Assembly: GCA_031270845.1 (NCBI GenBank)
Contig: JAISXF010000093.1
Span: 1 to 34,379 of the forward strand
DNA length: 34,379 nt
Reading direction: 5' to 3'
DNA from: Prevotellaceae bacterium
GTDB taxonomy: Bacteria; Bacteroidota; Bacteroidia; Bacteroidales; UBA932
Under the pieces are notes generated by a model. The model saw only the letters and a list, made by a program, of their open reading frames with translations. It did not search any database and had not been told where the DNA came from. Shown here one piece after another: positions 8,026 to 17,130 of this stretch. How positions within the stretch are numbered: position 1 is the stretch's first letter; every line of letters begins with the position of its first letter. Made by a program: the position numbers and the translations under genes.

Positions 8026-9519
8026 AATAATTAATCGCAGCAGTTTCTCCACTTTCGGCTGGAGGTCGGCTACTTTACAGTTAAAATTATTGATGATAAC
8101 GGCAAAAACCAGCGTGCCGTTCGGGTTCTCTGAATACCCTGCGTAGGCGCGGATGCCGCTCATGCTGCCGCTTTTGGCATGGAGCCGCCGGGCAGTCGGC
8201 ACGGAGGGCAACAGCCGTTCAAACGTGCTTCCCTTTTCGCCCGGCGTAGCCAGCGTGGCGCGAAAATCGGTATAGACCGGCGACAAGTACATGGCCTTGA
8301 GGAAATCGCAGAGAAATTGCGCCGTCATATAATTCCGGCGCGAAAGCCCGCTGCCGTCGCATAGCCGGATGGAACGGGCAGGCACCTGCAACGAATCGAG
8401 CAGCTGTCGGACGGCCACCAACGACGAATCATACAAACTGCACTGTTTCCGGGTTACGCCGATTGTTTTTAACAAGGTCTCGGCATACAGATTATTGCTT
8501 TTTTTATTGGTAATAGCCGCAATCTCCCGCAATGCCGGCGAATGATGCACGGCAAGCAGCGTGCGCGGGCTTTTTGTAAATTTTTGTTCGCTCCATACAT
8601 CGAACAGGGCGGCGGTGGCGATGCCGTGCCGGTTCAGCCAGTCGTCGAAATGCCGGAGGCACGAGAGGGCGGGCGTTTTGTTCGAGCCTTTGATAACAAA
8701 CGCGGTCTGCCGCGGCGGAATGGTGCCGGTGAGCACCTGCTGCGTCGAATAATGCGAATTGAAGATTACGGTTTTGTCGCCTGAACGGGGCTTGCCGGTT
8801 TTTACTCTATTCGTAAATTGCGCGTCGGGAAGAAGCGGATACACGGCGCGGAGGGTGGTCGTGTCGCCCTCTTTCGCGCCGGAGGCCAGCGTCGCTTCGT
8901 ATTTGTTTTCAAAAAACAAAAGCCCCGACGGGCAGGCGCCGAAATAATTCCCCATATCGCCCCATGTCCACGATTCGGGCGTTTCTTCATAATCAAAAAA
9001 CGATTCGTCGGCGATGATGCGGCCGGCAATCCGGTTGATACCGGCCGTTTTCAGCGCCTGCGTCCAATGCGCAAACACGCTGTCGAGAGGCGTAGCGATA
9101 GCCTCGCGCGAACCGAATGTCGGGTCGCCGCCACCCACAACATATACATTGCCATTGAGTACCGAATCGCGCCCGACGCCCCCGTCGTAGTACAGCGCCG
9201 TGCGAAACCGGTAATCCGTCCCCAACGTCAGCATCGACAAGCCGGTGGGAACCACCTTAAGCGTCGATGCCGGCAGCAGCGCCGTGTTCGGATTGAGGGA
9301 TGCCACAACGGCGCCGGTTTCCGCATCCATCACCAAAATACTCATAGACGCGGCGTGCAGTAATGAATCGTGCGGCAATTCGGCCATGTATTTTGCCACC
9401 GCATTATTTTTTGCCGGCTGCGCAAAACTCACTGCCGGAAACAATAAAATCAACAAAAGAAACCGTTTGACCCTCCCTGCGGCGTGCCGTGCAGCACTTG
9501 TAATTCCTGTAATTAACAT
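8011..9519 (-). CDS. dacB: D-alanyl-D-alanine carboxypeptidase/endopeptidase (PBP4, DacB family)
   Basis: Periplasmic serine enzyme that trims the terminal D-Ala or cleaves peptide cross-links of peptidoglycan (peptidase family S13). All three active-site motifs are present: S85-x-x-K88 in PASTLKVV, SNN in TNKKSNNLYAE, and KSG in HAKSGSMSGIRAYAGYSE. A hydrophobic signal sequence (FLLLILLFPAVSFAQ, about 20-34) precedes the mature protein. The ATG at 9519 is chosen (502 residues); the open frame runs upstream to 9630, but that would cross the TACCTTTG -7 element at 9541-9548. The gene is convergent with the DUF3127 gene and divergent from the epimerase gene. Confidence 0.94.
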   Translation of the reverse strand: MLITGITSAARHAAGRVKRFLLLILLFPAVSFAQPAKNNAVAKYMAELPHDSLLHAASMSILVMDAETGAVVASLNPNTALLPASTLKVVPTGLSMLTLGTDYRFRTALYYDGGVGRDSVLNGNVYVVGGGDPTFGSREAIATPLDSVFAHWTQALKTAGINRIAGRIIADESFFDYEETPESWTWGDMGNYFGACPSGLLFFENKYEATLASGAKEGDTTTLRAVYPLLPDAQFTNRVKTGKPRSGDKTVIFNSHYSTQQVLTGTIPPRQTAFVIKGSNKTPALSCLRHFDDWLNRHGIATAALFDVWSEQKFTKSPRTLLAVHHSPALREIAAITNKKSNNLYAETLLKTIGVTRKQCSLYDSSLVAVRQLLDSLQVPARSIRLCDGSGLSRRNYMTAQFLCDFLKAMYLSPVYTDFRATLATPGEKGSTFERLLPSVPTARRLHAKSGSMSGIRAYAGYSENPNGTLVFAVIINNFNCKVADLQPKVEKLLRLIINYEL

Positions 9520-9540
9520 AATAACGTGTTTTTTTGAACG

Positions 9541-9548
9541 CAAAGGTA
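9541..9548 (-). promoter_or_regulatory. Bacteroidota -7 element for dacB
   Basis: The minus strand reads TACCTTTG, matching TAnnTTTG, 21 bases before the dacB ATG. It decides the dacB start, since the longer open frame would put the promoter inside the coding region. Confidence 0.6.
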
Positions 9549-9600
9549 GTGGAAAATTAAGAATTAGGTATTTCCAATTCGCAATTCCTAATTCTTTTAC

Positions 9601-9608
9601 TACTTTTG
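9601..9608 (+). promoter_or_regulatory. Bacteroidota -7 element for the epimerase gene
   Basis: TACTTTTG matches TAnnTTTG. It ends only four bases before the ATG at 9613, so the transcript would be leaderless or nearly so, unless an unseen alternative start is used. Confidence 0.5.
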
Positions 9609-9612
9609 CAGC

Positions 9613-10674
9613 ATGAATAATCAGCATCAAACAGTCATTTCTTCGGCGGCAGGGCGCGCGCCGAAAGTATTAATTACCGGCGCAAGCGGCTTTGTGGGCA
9701 GTCATCTGACGGATTATGCGCTGGCCAACGGGTATGCACCCTGTGCGGGCGTGCGGGCATCGAGCAGTCGGGCATATTTGCAGGATCCGCGCATCCATTT
9801 TATCGATCTGCCGCTGGCCGACGCCGGCCGGCTCACCGAGACCCTGCGGCAATGCAAGGCGGAACACGGCGTATTCGATTACGTGATCCATGCGGCAGGC
9901 ATTATCAGCGCCGAACGTTCGCAGTTCGACCGCATCAATTTCGGCTTCACCCGAAATCTGGCCGACGCCCTGATAGGGGCCGGCATGACGCCGAAGAAAT
10001 TCATCTATATCAGCAGTCTATCGGCCTTTGGGCCGGGCGACGGCCTGTCGCAGCGCCCAATCGGGCACGACGACACGCCGCGCCCGAATACTGCCTACGG
10101 CCAAAGCAAACTGAAAGCGGAAAAATACCTGTTTTCGCTGCCGGCATCATTCCCGTTCATCATCCTGCGGCCTACGGGCATCTACGGCCCGCGCGACAGG
10201 GGCTACCTGACGTACATTAAAATGGTCAACAACGGCTTGGTTCCGTTTTTGGGGCGTCGTCCGCAATATATTACCTTTATTCATGTCCGTGATTTGGCGA
10301 AGGCGACGTTTGCCGCCTGCGTATCGCCCCTGTCGCGCCGCGCCTACTTTGTTGCTGATAATGAGGTGTACACCACAAGGGAATATGCCGAAATTATCCG
10401 GCAACAGTTAGGCAAACGACGGTTGTTTTCCGTGTCGTTTCCGCTGTGGTTTGTCAAAGCGGTTTTTTATTCCACCGACCGGCTGTATAGTTGGTTTGGC
10501 CGCACGCCGGCGTCGCTCAATATCGACAAATATAATATCCTGTGCGCCCGAAGCTGGATCTGCGACACCGTGCCGCTCCGCACCGACCTGCATTTTTCCC
10601 CCGATTACCGCCTCGACGAAGCCCTTCGGGAAGTTATTGAAAGCTACCGACAGGACGGGTGGCTGAAGAACTGA
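9613..10674 (+). CDS. NAD-dependent epimerase/dehydratase (extended SDR)
   Basis: Nucleotide-sugar or sterol-type short-chain dehydrogenase with a Rossmann fold. The GASGFVG cofactor motif (G23, G26, G29), an acidic-turn region, the catalytic pair Y162-x-x-x-K166 (AYGQSKLKAE) with serines in YISSLSAFG, and the LRPTGIYGPRD segment typical of extended SDRs are all visible. Length is 353 residues. The substrate is unknown; 3-beta-hydroxysteroid dehydrogenase-like and dTDP/UDP-sugar epimerases share these motifs. No methionine lies between position 1 and the Rossmann strand, so the start at 9613 is likely. The gene is monocistronic and ends before a strong terminator. Confidence 0.87.
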   Translation: MNNQHQTVISSAAGRAPKVLITGASGFVGSHLTDYALANGYAPCAGVRASSSRAYLQDPRIHFIDLPLADAGRLTETLRQCKAEHGVFDYVIHAAGIISAERSQFDRINFGFTRNLADALIGAGMTPKKFIYISSLSAFGPGDGLSQRPIGHDDTPRPNTAYGQSKLKAEKYLFSLPASFPFIILRPTGIYGPRDRGYLTYIKMVNNGLVPFLGRRPQYITFIHVRDLAKATFAACVSPLSRRAYFVADNEVYTTREYAEIIRQQLGKRRLFSVSFPLWFVKAVFYSTDRLYSWFGRTPASLNIDKYNILCARSWICDTVPLRTDLHFSPDYRLDEALREVIESYRQDGWLKN

Positions 10675-10730
10675 CGCATTGCAAACGATGCATTACGTCC
10701 GGTTGGCCTGATTTCTAATTTTTAATTAAA

Positions 10731-10764
10731 AAAACAGCCCGCATATTTCCATGCGGGCTGTTTT
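10731..10764. terminator. Bidirectional intrinsic terminator
   Basis: AAAACAGCCCGCAT (10731-10744) and ATGCGGGCTGTTTT (10751-10764) form a perfect 14-bp stem with a 6-base loop. A-rich and T-rich ends give a U-tract on both strands. It serves the epimerase gene from the left and PUL1 from the right. Its right end overlaps the first unit of the palindromic array. Confidence 0.88.
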
Positions 10765-10929
10765 GTCGGCATTATTCTTTATAATGCCGGCATTCTTGTT
10801 TGTAATGCCGGCATTCTTGTTTATAATGCCGGCATTATAAAAAATAATGCCGACATTATTCTTCATAATGCCGGCATTATAAAAAATAATGCCGGCATTA
10901 TTCTTCATAATGCCGGCATTATTCTTTAT
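10762..10929. repeat. 21-bp array of 12-bp palindromes (AATGCCGGCATT)
   Basis: Eight units start at 10762, 10783, 10804, 10825, 10846, 10867, 10888 and 10909, exactly 21 bp apart. Each holds AATGCCGGCATT, a perfect 12-bp palindrome (the first unit is degenerate and the fifth has one change), plus a 9-base AT-rich spacer. Later spacers alternate between ATAAAAAAT and ATTCTTCAT or a close variant. The array lies in the 3' untranslated part of the PUL1 transcript, between the last stop codon and the terminator. The sequence is unrelated to the arrays at 1-280 and 34192-34379. Confidence 0.97.
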
Positions 10930-10965
10930 TCTGCCTTCCGTCTTTTGTCTTTTGTCTTCTGTCTG

Positions 10966-11790
10966 TTACGGAATAATCACCTCCAGCGGCTCGCTGTAGT
11001 TCCAGCGTTTGGTACCGCTGCCGGCGGGGGTGTCATAGTTTATCCGCGAAGCGGCGCGGATAAACACCGTCCTTCCAGAGGGAATAGTGCCGGTGGACTG
11101 GATCGTAACCGGCGCTCCCAAGAGGCTGTTGAACGACGAACCGGCATACTCTATCTTGCTCGACCAGCGATCGTCGCGGGCGCGGTAGCCTACGCTCGAA
11201 GAGTAACTGACAAAGAGCTGGATGTCGGTTACGTTGAGGAAGGCGGCGTCGTAACTGCCCATGGGTTCGATTTTAGAACGGAAGTCCGCGTCTGACACGG
11301 CGCGCGATACACGCACCTGCACCGATATTTTGCCGTTGCTCACTACCGGGTTGCCCAGCAATTCTACTTTCAGGAAAGGCTGCACTTCAAAGCGGACGTC
11401 AGTAACGCCGCTGATTTCGACCGTCTGGCTCTCGTCGGCCAGCGGAACGCCGCGGTCGTCTTCACGGATGAGAGGGATAAACGGCCCGTCGATCCTTACG
11501 TGATAGGTGCCTTTAAAAAGTTTCGTATTGCGGAACGTACCGTCGGGGCGGCAATAGAAATCGGGGTTATGGTCGGGCGTTTCGACGCCAGTCCAGCTCA
11601 ACTCGGTGAGGCGGACGCGGATACCTTCGCTCCCCTGGTCGGTAAGCACGGGCTCGCCGGTAGCCACATCAACCACCACGCCTTGAATGGTTTCGGCCGG
11701 CTCGTCGTAGTTATCTAATTTAAACAGATCACAGGCGCCGAAGGTAAGCGCGATGGCGCACAATAATGTATAAAATACTGTCTTTTTCAT
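10966..11790 (-). CDS. DUF3823 outer-membrane lipoprotein of PUL1
   Basis: SusD-associated lipoprotein of the DUF3823 family, probably on the cell surface beside SusC/SusD. A lipobox (LTFGAC, cysteine near 19) follows a short hydrophobic segment. The mature part opens with a carboxypeptidase-regulatory-like beta sandwich (TIQGVVVDVATGEPV, then GTFRNTKLFKGTYHV), followed by a second beta-rich region (about 140-274). The ATG at 11790 (MKKTVFYT) gives 274 residues and a clean signal; an upstream ATG at 11817 is less likely. It is the last gene of the PUL1 operon, 33 bases after susD. Its glycan-binding role is inferred from position. Confidence 0.8.
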   Translation of the reverse strand: MKKTVFYTLLCAIALTFGACDLFKLDNYDEPAETIQGVVVDVATGEPVLTDQGSEGIRVRLTELSWTGVETPDHNPDFYCRPDGTFRNTKLFKGTYHVRIDGPFIPLIREDDRGVPLADESQTVEISGVTDVRFEVQPFLKVELLGNPVVSNGKISVQVRVSRAVSDADFRSKIEPMGSYDAAFLNVTDIQLFVSYSSSVGYRARDDRWSSKIEYAGSSFNSLLGAPVTIQSTGTIPSGRTVFIRAASRINYDTPAGSGTKRWNYSEPLEVIIP

Positions 11791-11823
11791 ATCTCTGTAT
11801 TTTTTAAAAAAATTCATATTATA

Positions 11824-13902
11824 TTACCTGTTCGGTTGCTGATCGATGTATTCGCTCTTGGTAACTTCGCCCGACGGGATTGCAAAATAGTAGTCAAGCG
11901 GGCCATAGGAGAATGTTTTCAGGGCTACCCACTGGAAGCGGGCATCGAAGAAATATTTTCCGGCCACCGACGAATAGAACGGGTACAGTCCGCGGAAGCG
12001 GAAGTTGGTAGTGCTACTGTAAGCGTCTTTGTTGCGTGTTTCACCCCAAAGCCCGTCGCGGCCTTCGTAGTGCGATACGCGCCAGCGGCGCAAATCCCAT
12101 TTGGTTTTATGCTCGAAGGCCAATTCTTTGCGCCGTTCCTTACGGACGATGTTCCGCCCCTCTTCGGTCGAGGGCAGGTTGCCGACCAGCAGCGTAGCGC
12201 CCGCGCGTTCGCGGATGTCATTGATGGCGGTAGTGGCTACCTGAATCAGGTTCGAGCCGTCGGGCGAGGCGACGCCGGCAAGGGATAACTCGATGGCGGC
12301 TTCGGCCGCATTCAACAGTACATCGGCATAGCGCATGAGGATAAACGGCTGGTCGGATTTTCCTTCGGCCGGCAGGAATGCCGGGTCGGTGTTAAGCCAT
12401 TTGCGGAGGTAAAGCCCGGTCATAGCTCCTTCCCCGTTGCTTTGGAACGGGCCGTTTGCACCGGCGGCCATCATCGGTACCTGTCCGGTAACCGGGTCGG
12501 CTACGCCGGCGACGGTTCCTCTAATATCCGGCGTGGTGCCGACGAACAGTCTTTTCGGGTTGCTGTTATGAGCTGTTGCATCCTGATACCGGGTTTCGGC
12601 CGATGCGTACGAATAGTCGGTAAACAGGGGGCTAATCGGCGTGTTTCCGGTATAGACGCCGGCGCGGATTTCGATGTCCTGCCCTTTATAGCGGTCGCCC
12701 GGGAAGATGACATATGCCCGCAGACGCGGCTCGGCATTGGCAAAGAAAGCCATCGGCGTGTCGTAGAGCACGTAGTTGCCCTGTGTGTTGGAGTTGCCGT
12801 CGGTAACTTTGATAGTGCCGTCGGGGTAGCGGGGGAAGCCATCGAAGAGTTCGACGAAATCAAGCGACGGACAGGTACCTCCGGCCAGTACCGTACGAAA
12901 GATAAAGGGAATACTGTAGGCTTCGAGGCCATGCGTAACGGTCGGGTATTCGTATTCACGGACGAAGATGTTTTCGGGGCTGGTCAGGTCGCTGAACATA
13001 TCGACCATATTCTGGTATTGCGCCTCGCGGTCGGTAGCCGACCATTTCTTCCTGTAAAGCGAATAGCCGCCTTCGCTCATCACTTGCCTTGCGGCTTTGT
13101 AAGCTTCGGTGAAGTAGCGCTTGGACGCGTCCTGCCACGTATTAGGGTCGAAGCCGATGACGCGGACGCCGGTTTTCTGCCCCAGCCCGGTGAGGTTGCC
13201 CGATACCGTCTGGTTGTATTTGGCTACGCAGCCGGCATAGAGCATGGCTTCGGCTTTATACGACAGGGCGACAAAGCGGTTCGCCATGTTTGCTGCCGGG
13301 CTGGCCGGCAGCAGCAGTTCTGCCGCACGGTCGAAATCGGCCATAACTTGATTCCATGTTTCTTCTTCCGTCGCACGAGGCACTTCGAGGGCTTCTTTTT
13401 CGTTCGGGTATTCCATTTCCCAGGTAACTAACGGGACTCCGCCAAATCGTTTGGCCATGGCATAGAACACAAAGGCACGTACAAAGTAGGCCTGCCCGAG
13501 GTAGTGATTGTAGAGCGGCTCGGCAAAGTTTTCCTGATATTCCGGCAGGTTTTCGATGACATGGTTCGCGTCGCGCAGCAGGGTAAATGCCATTCCCCAG
13601 TAGGGGGTGTCTTCGCCGGTAAAGGCGCGGCATATTCCATCGCGGTTTAACGCTTCGCCGGTGGCTTCGATGCCGAAGGCGCCTAACCACGAGCTGAAGT
13701 TAAAGCCCCATTGTCCCATATATTTAAAGTCTTCGATGGGCAGGTAGCTGTACATGCGAGCCATGTAAATTTTCAGACCGGCTTCGTTCGACAGCAGGTC
13801 TTCGTCGGTAACGAGGTATTTCGGCGGTTCGTCGAGGTAGTCCGAGCAGGAGCCTGCAAACAGAACAAGGCCGAGGAGTGCTATTTTATAGATATTTTTC
13901 AT
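11824..13902 (-). CDS. SusD/RagB-family glycan-binding lipoprotein, PUL1
   Basis: Lid of the SusC/SusD uptake complex; it captures oligosaccharides at the outer surface and closes over the SusC barrel. The lipobox FAGSC is followed by SDYLDEPPKYLVTDED, the usual SusD opening. Family features include an N-terminal tetratricopeptide-like region (YNHYLGQAYFVRAFVFYAMAKRFGGVPLV in part) and the C-terminal signature (RKERRKELAFEHKTKWDLRRW, in part). The ATG at 13902 (MKNIYK) gives 692 residues, at the long end for SusD. It lies 36 bases after susC. Confidence 0.94.
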   Translation of the reverse strand: MKNIYKIALLGLVLFAGSCSDYLDEPPKYLVTDEDLLSNEAGLKIYMARMYSYLPIEDFKYMGQWGFNFSSWLGAFGIEATGEALNRDGICRAFTGEDTPYWGMAFTLLRDANHVIENLPEYQENFAEPLYNHYLGQAYFVRAFVFYAMAKRFGGVPLVTWEMEYPNEKEALEVPRATEEETWNQVMADFDRAAELLLPASPAANMANRFVALSYKAEAMLYAGCVAKYNQTVSGNLTGLGQKTGVRVIGFDPNTWQDASKRYFTEAYKAARQVMSEGGYSLYRKKWSATDREAQYQNMVDMFSDLTSPENIFVREYEYPTVTHGLEAYSIPFIFRTVLAGGTCPSLDFVELFDGFPRYPDGTIKVTDGNSNTQGNYVLYDTPMAFFANAEPRLRAYVIFPGDRYKGQDIEIRAGVYTGNTPISPLFTDYSYASAETRYQDATAHNSNPKRLFVGTTPDIRGTVAGVADPVTGQVPMMAAGANGPFQSNGEGAMTGLYLRKWLNTDPAFLPAEGKSDQPFILMRYADVLLNAAEAAIELSLAGVASPDGSNLIQVATTAINDIRERAGATLLVGNLPSTEEGRNIVRKERRKELAFEHKTKWDLRRWRVSHYEGRDGLWGETRNKDAYSSTTNFRFRGLYPFYSSVAGKYFFDARFQWVALKTFSYGPLDYYFAIPSGEVTKSEYIDQQPNR

Positions 13903-13938
13903 ATTTTCTATTTTTTTAATATTCAATATTCATACTTC

Positions 13939-16900
13939 CTAAAACGACAGGGACAGCCCCACGGTATAGGTTTTATTAAGCGGATAGAGGCGGCTCAGTT
14001 CGTCTTCGGGATGTTCGGGATCGACAAACTTAACGCCCGTAATGGTAAGCAGATTATAAGCATTGACAAACACCCGCAAGTTCATTGCCGAGAGCGCTTT
14101 TATTTTCGGCAGCGTATAGCCAAGTTCCACGCTTTTGAGGCGGAGGTAGGCGGTACTGACGCGGTTGAAGGTCGAGTTTTCGATAGGATAATGCCCCGTG
14201 TAGCCGTAGTATCCTTCGACCCACTGGGTAGCGGGGTCGTAGGGGTCGGCCAGCGGATCGACGGGATGCCAGCGGTCGAGGTACTGCGTGAGGACGCCGC
14301 CGCCGTTATTACCCCAGATAGAGTACAGCGGTTCGCGGTACTGCATCGAACCTAAGGCCGAGCCTTGCAGCAGGATCGCTACGTCGAAGTTCTTCCATGA
14401 GGCTTCGATGTTAAGGCTGAAGTTCATCCATGGCGTCTGGTCGAAGGCGATAGGATGCTCGTCGAGGCCGTTGATTTCACCGTCGCCGTTCCAGTCCACA
14501 TATTTATAATCGCCCGGCAGCACGCCGCGTTCATGGTAAAGCTCGTAGCGGCGGATGTCTTCCCAGCTCGTAAACCGGCCGTCGCTTTCGTAGCCGAACT
14601 GGACGCCCTGGTACCGGTTGTTGAGGTTATCGTCGCGCCATTGGCGGTAAGAGTTTCCGTAGGGGCCATTTTGCACGGCGGTCAGATACTTGTTACGGGT
14701 GATGGTGGCAATGCCTTTGAGGCGGTACTCGACGTCGCCGATGCGATTGCGGTGCGAGAGTTCGAGGTCAAGCCCGAACTGGCGGTCGCTGTTGAGGTTT
14801 TCGCGGGGGGCGGTAGCGCCGACGACTGTGGGCAGGTCGCCCGTACGGCGGGCAAACCGTCCTTCACGGAGGCGGTTGAAGTAGTCGAGCGAAAACCCGA
14901 ACAGGCCGTTCCACGCTTCAAAATCAATCCCGATGTCCAACGTGCGTATCGTAAACCAGGTGCTTTCCCTGTTGGGCAAGGCCGGTGTTTGGAGGCCGAG
15001 CGTAAACTCGTCGAAGATATAGCCCGGCACATGCTGGTTGTAATACCCGCTGGCCGCATTGCTGTTATTATCTGGATAAACGAAACCGGTAATCCAGTCG
15101 TATTCTAAGTCGCCGTCATGTCCCGATTCGCCGTAGTTGATACGCAGTTTGAGCTGGTCGATGAACGAGAGCGATTCGGTAGCCTTAAAGAGCGGCTCTT
15201 CGGAGATACGCCAGCCGGCGGAGAACGAGGGGAAGAACCCCCAGCGTTTCGTTTCGACAAACTTCGACCCGCCGTCGTAGCGGAACTGCGCTTCGATTAA
15301 GTACCGGTCGTCAAAGGCATAGTGGACACGCCCGAACAACGCGGCGTAAGAGATAGTATAGTAGTCGCTGTTGTTGCTGTCCATAGAGCCTATCTGATCT
15401 ACGCCGGTACCGGCCGAAAGCCGGTCGGAGCCAAAGGCGAGATTTTGCTGCGCATAGAAGTTGTCGCCGCTGGTTTTTTGAAATTCCCATCCGACAAGGC
15501 CTGTTACGCGGTGCTTTCCGGCAAAGGTGCGGTCGTAGTTCAGTAAAAACTGTCCGAGGTGCTGCACCTTGTCGCGGAACTGGCGGTACATGCGGTTCGG
15601 ATGGCTGTTACCGAACAGCTCCGGCTCGTAGGTCTGTGTTACTTCGTTATAGTCATACTGGTAGTATTCCTTGCGGAAGACCGAGTTGTTGTCTAACCGG
15701 TAGTCATAACTGAAGAGGACTTTAGCCGAGAGGCCTTTCAACACATCGACGAGGGTACCGATGTCGTAGTTCAATGCGGCCGACGACTGGAATATTTTCT
15801 TGTCGTACTTCCGGTATCCCGACACGTCGGAGGTCATCATCGCCACGGGGTTTTCCTGCTGTTCGAGACCCTGGTAGTTGAGCATGGTCCTTTCGGGGTC
15901 GGCATAGGTGGGGTAAAGCGGACCCTGTCGCCAGTAGCTTCGGATAATACCGACGGTAGAATTGTAGGGGTTATGCTGCAGGTCGGCGACGCCGCTGAGG
16001 TTCAAATCGAGCGTGAGGCCTTCGAGCAGCTTGGCGCTGATATTCGAGCGGACATTAAACTTGTTGTAATTTAAGTCGCCCGATTTGAAAAAGCCTTCCT
16101 GGTAGAAGTAGCCCATGCCGACGTAGTACTGAACTTTGTCGGTACCGCCGGTGATGCTCAGGTCGTGCTGCATTTGCGGGGCGACGTCGGAAAAGACTTC
16201 GTCGTTCCAGTCGCCCGACCGGCGGGTGCCGTTACGGTAGGATTCGGCAAAGTCGTTATCGTACACAATGCTTCCGCCGGAGATATTATTCATCGACCGT
16301 TCATTGTAAATCGCGATGGTTTCATATACGTCGGCCAGCTGGGGCATTCCCGAAGGTTGCTGGAGGGTAAAGGCGCCGTTGTAGCGTACCTTTGCCTTGC
16401 CGTCGGTGGTGCCCTTGCGGGTCGATACAAGTACCACACCGTTACCCGACCGGACGCCGTAGATGGCCGCCGTAGCGTCTTTCAACACCGAGATGTCTTC
16501 AATATCGTTGGGGTTTAAGCGCTGGAAGTCGTCCATCGAACGGGGGATACCGTCGATAACAATCAACGGGCTGCCCATGCCGCGGATGTCGAAGTTGTTG
16601 TTGTAGGCGCCGGGTTCGGCGCTTTTCTGCCATACGCGCACGCCGGCGATACGGCCGGTGAGCATGTTCTGCGGGTTTTCGTTTTTCGTCTGCCGCATCT
16701 CTTCGCCCTTAACGCCCGATACGGCGCCGGTGAGCGAAGCTTTGCGCTGGAAGCCGTATCCGACAACCACCACTTCATCGAGCACCTGCCTGTCTTCGAG
16801 CAGGGCGACGTTGACCGTCGCACGGTCGCCGGGCGTTTCTTCCTGCGTCAGATACCCGACAAACGAGAAGACGAGAACGGCGCCCGCAGGCACTTCGATT

Positions 16901-17112
16901 GAATAACGGCCGTCGAAAGCAGTAAGCACTGCTACGGTCGCGCCTTTGATGCTCACGGAGGCGCCCGTCAGCGGCTCGCCTTTAGCATCGGTTACAATCC
17001 CCGCCACGGTACGGTTTTGCGCCCACAGGGTGAGCGGCGTTACGCCGGCTGCGAGAATCACGAGGATACTTATCATTAAGTATCGCATGTAGTTTGTTTG
17101 TTTTTTTTGCAT
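13939..17112 (-). CDS. SusC/RagA-type TonB-dependent transporter, PUL1
   Basis: Outer-membrane barrel that imports oligosaccharides using TonB energy. A signal peptide (about 1-32, ending TLWAQ) is followed by a carboxypeptidase-D-regulatory-like domain (TVAGIVTDAKGEPLTGASV, to about 100), a TonB-box region (LDEVVVVGYGFQRK), the plug with PLIVIDGIPR and DISVLKDATAAIYGVRSGNGVVLVSTRKG in part, and a long barrel ending in an aromatic residue (LSLSF). Length is 1057 residues. It has no N-terminal STN domain, unlike the PUL2 homologue, so it should not signal through FecR directly. It starts 18 bases after the GH76 gene and is followed by its susD. Confidence 0.95.
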   Translation of the reverse strand: MQKKQTNYMRYLMISILVILAAGVTPLTLWAQNRTVAGIVTDAKGEPLTGASVSIKGATVAVLTAFDGRYSIEVPAGAVLVFSFVGYLTQEETPGDRATVNVALLEDRQVLDEVVVVGYGFQRKASLTGAVSGVKGEEMRQTKNENPQNMLTGRIAGVRVWQKSAEPGAYNNNFDIRGMGSPLIVIDGIPRSMDDFQRLNPNDIEDISVLKDATAAIYGVRSGNGVVLVSTRKGTTDGKAKVRYNGAFTLQQPSGMPQLADVYETIAIYNERSMNNISGGSIVYDNDFAESYRNGTRRSGDWNDEVFSDVAPQMQHDLSITGGTDKVQYYVGMGYFYQEGFFKSGDLNYNKFNVRSNISAKLLEGLTLDLNLSGVADLQHNPYNSTVGIIRSYWRQGPLYPTYADPERTMLNYQGLEQQENPVAMMTSDVSGYRKYDKKIFQSSAALNYDIGTLVDVLKGLSAKVLFSYDYRLDNNSVFRKEYYQYDYNEVTQTYEPELFGNSHPNRMYRQFRDKVQHLGQFLLNYDRTFAGKHRVTGLVGWEFQKTSGDNFYAQQNLAFGSDRLSAGTGVDQIGSMDSNNSDYYTISYAALFGRVHYAFDDRYLIEAQFRYDGGSKFVETKRWGFFPSFSAGWRISEEPLFKATESLSFIDQLKLRINYGESGHDGDLEYDWITGFVYPDNNSNAASGYYNQHVPGYIFDEFTLGLQTPALPNRESTWFTIRTLDIGIDFEAWNGLFGFSLDYFNRLREGRFARRTGDLPTVVGATAPRENLNSDRQFGLDLELSHRNRIGDVEYRLKGIATITRNKYLTAVQNGPYGNSYRQWRDDNLNNRYQGVQFGYESDGRFTSWEDIRRYELYHERGVLPGDYKYVDWNGDGEINGLDEHPIAFDQTPWMNFSLNIEASWKNFDVAILLQGSALGSMQYREPLYSIWGNNGGGVLTQYLDRWHPVDPLADPYDPATQWVEGYYGYTGHYPIENSTFNRVSTAYLRLKSVELGYTLPKIKALSAMNLRVFVNAYNLLTITGVKFVDPEHPEDELSRLYPLNKTYTVGLSLSF

Positions 17113-17130
17113 CGTAAATCTGATTTAAGG

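Noticed and set aside
12442-13431. 329-residue plus-strand frame opposite PUL1 susD
   Set aside because: Shadow of the susD coding strand; no recognisable domain.
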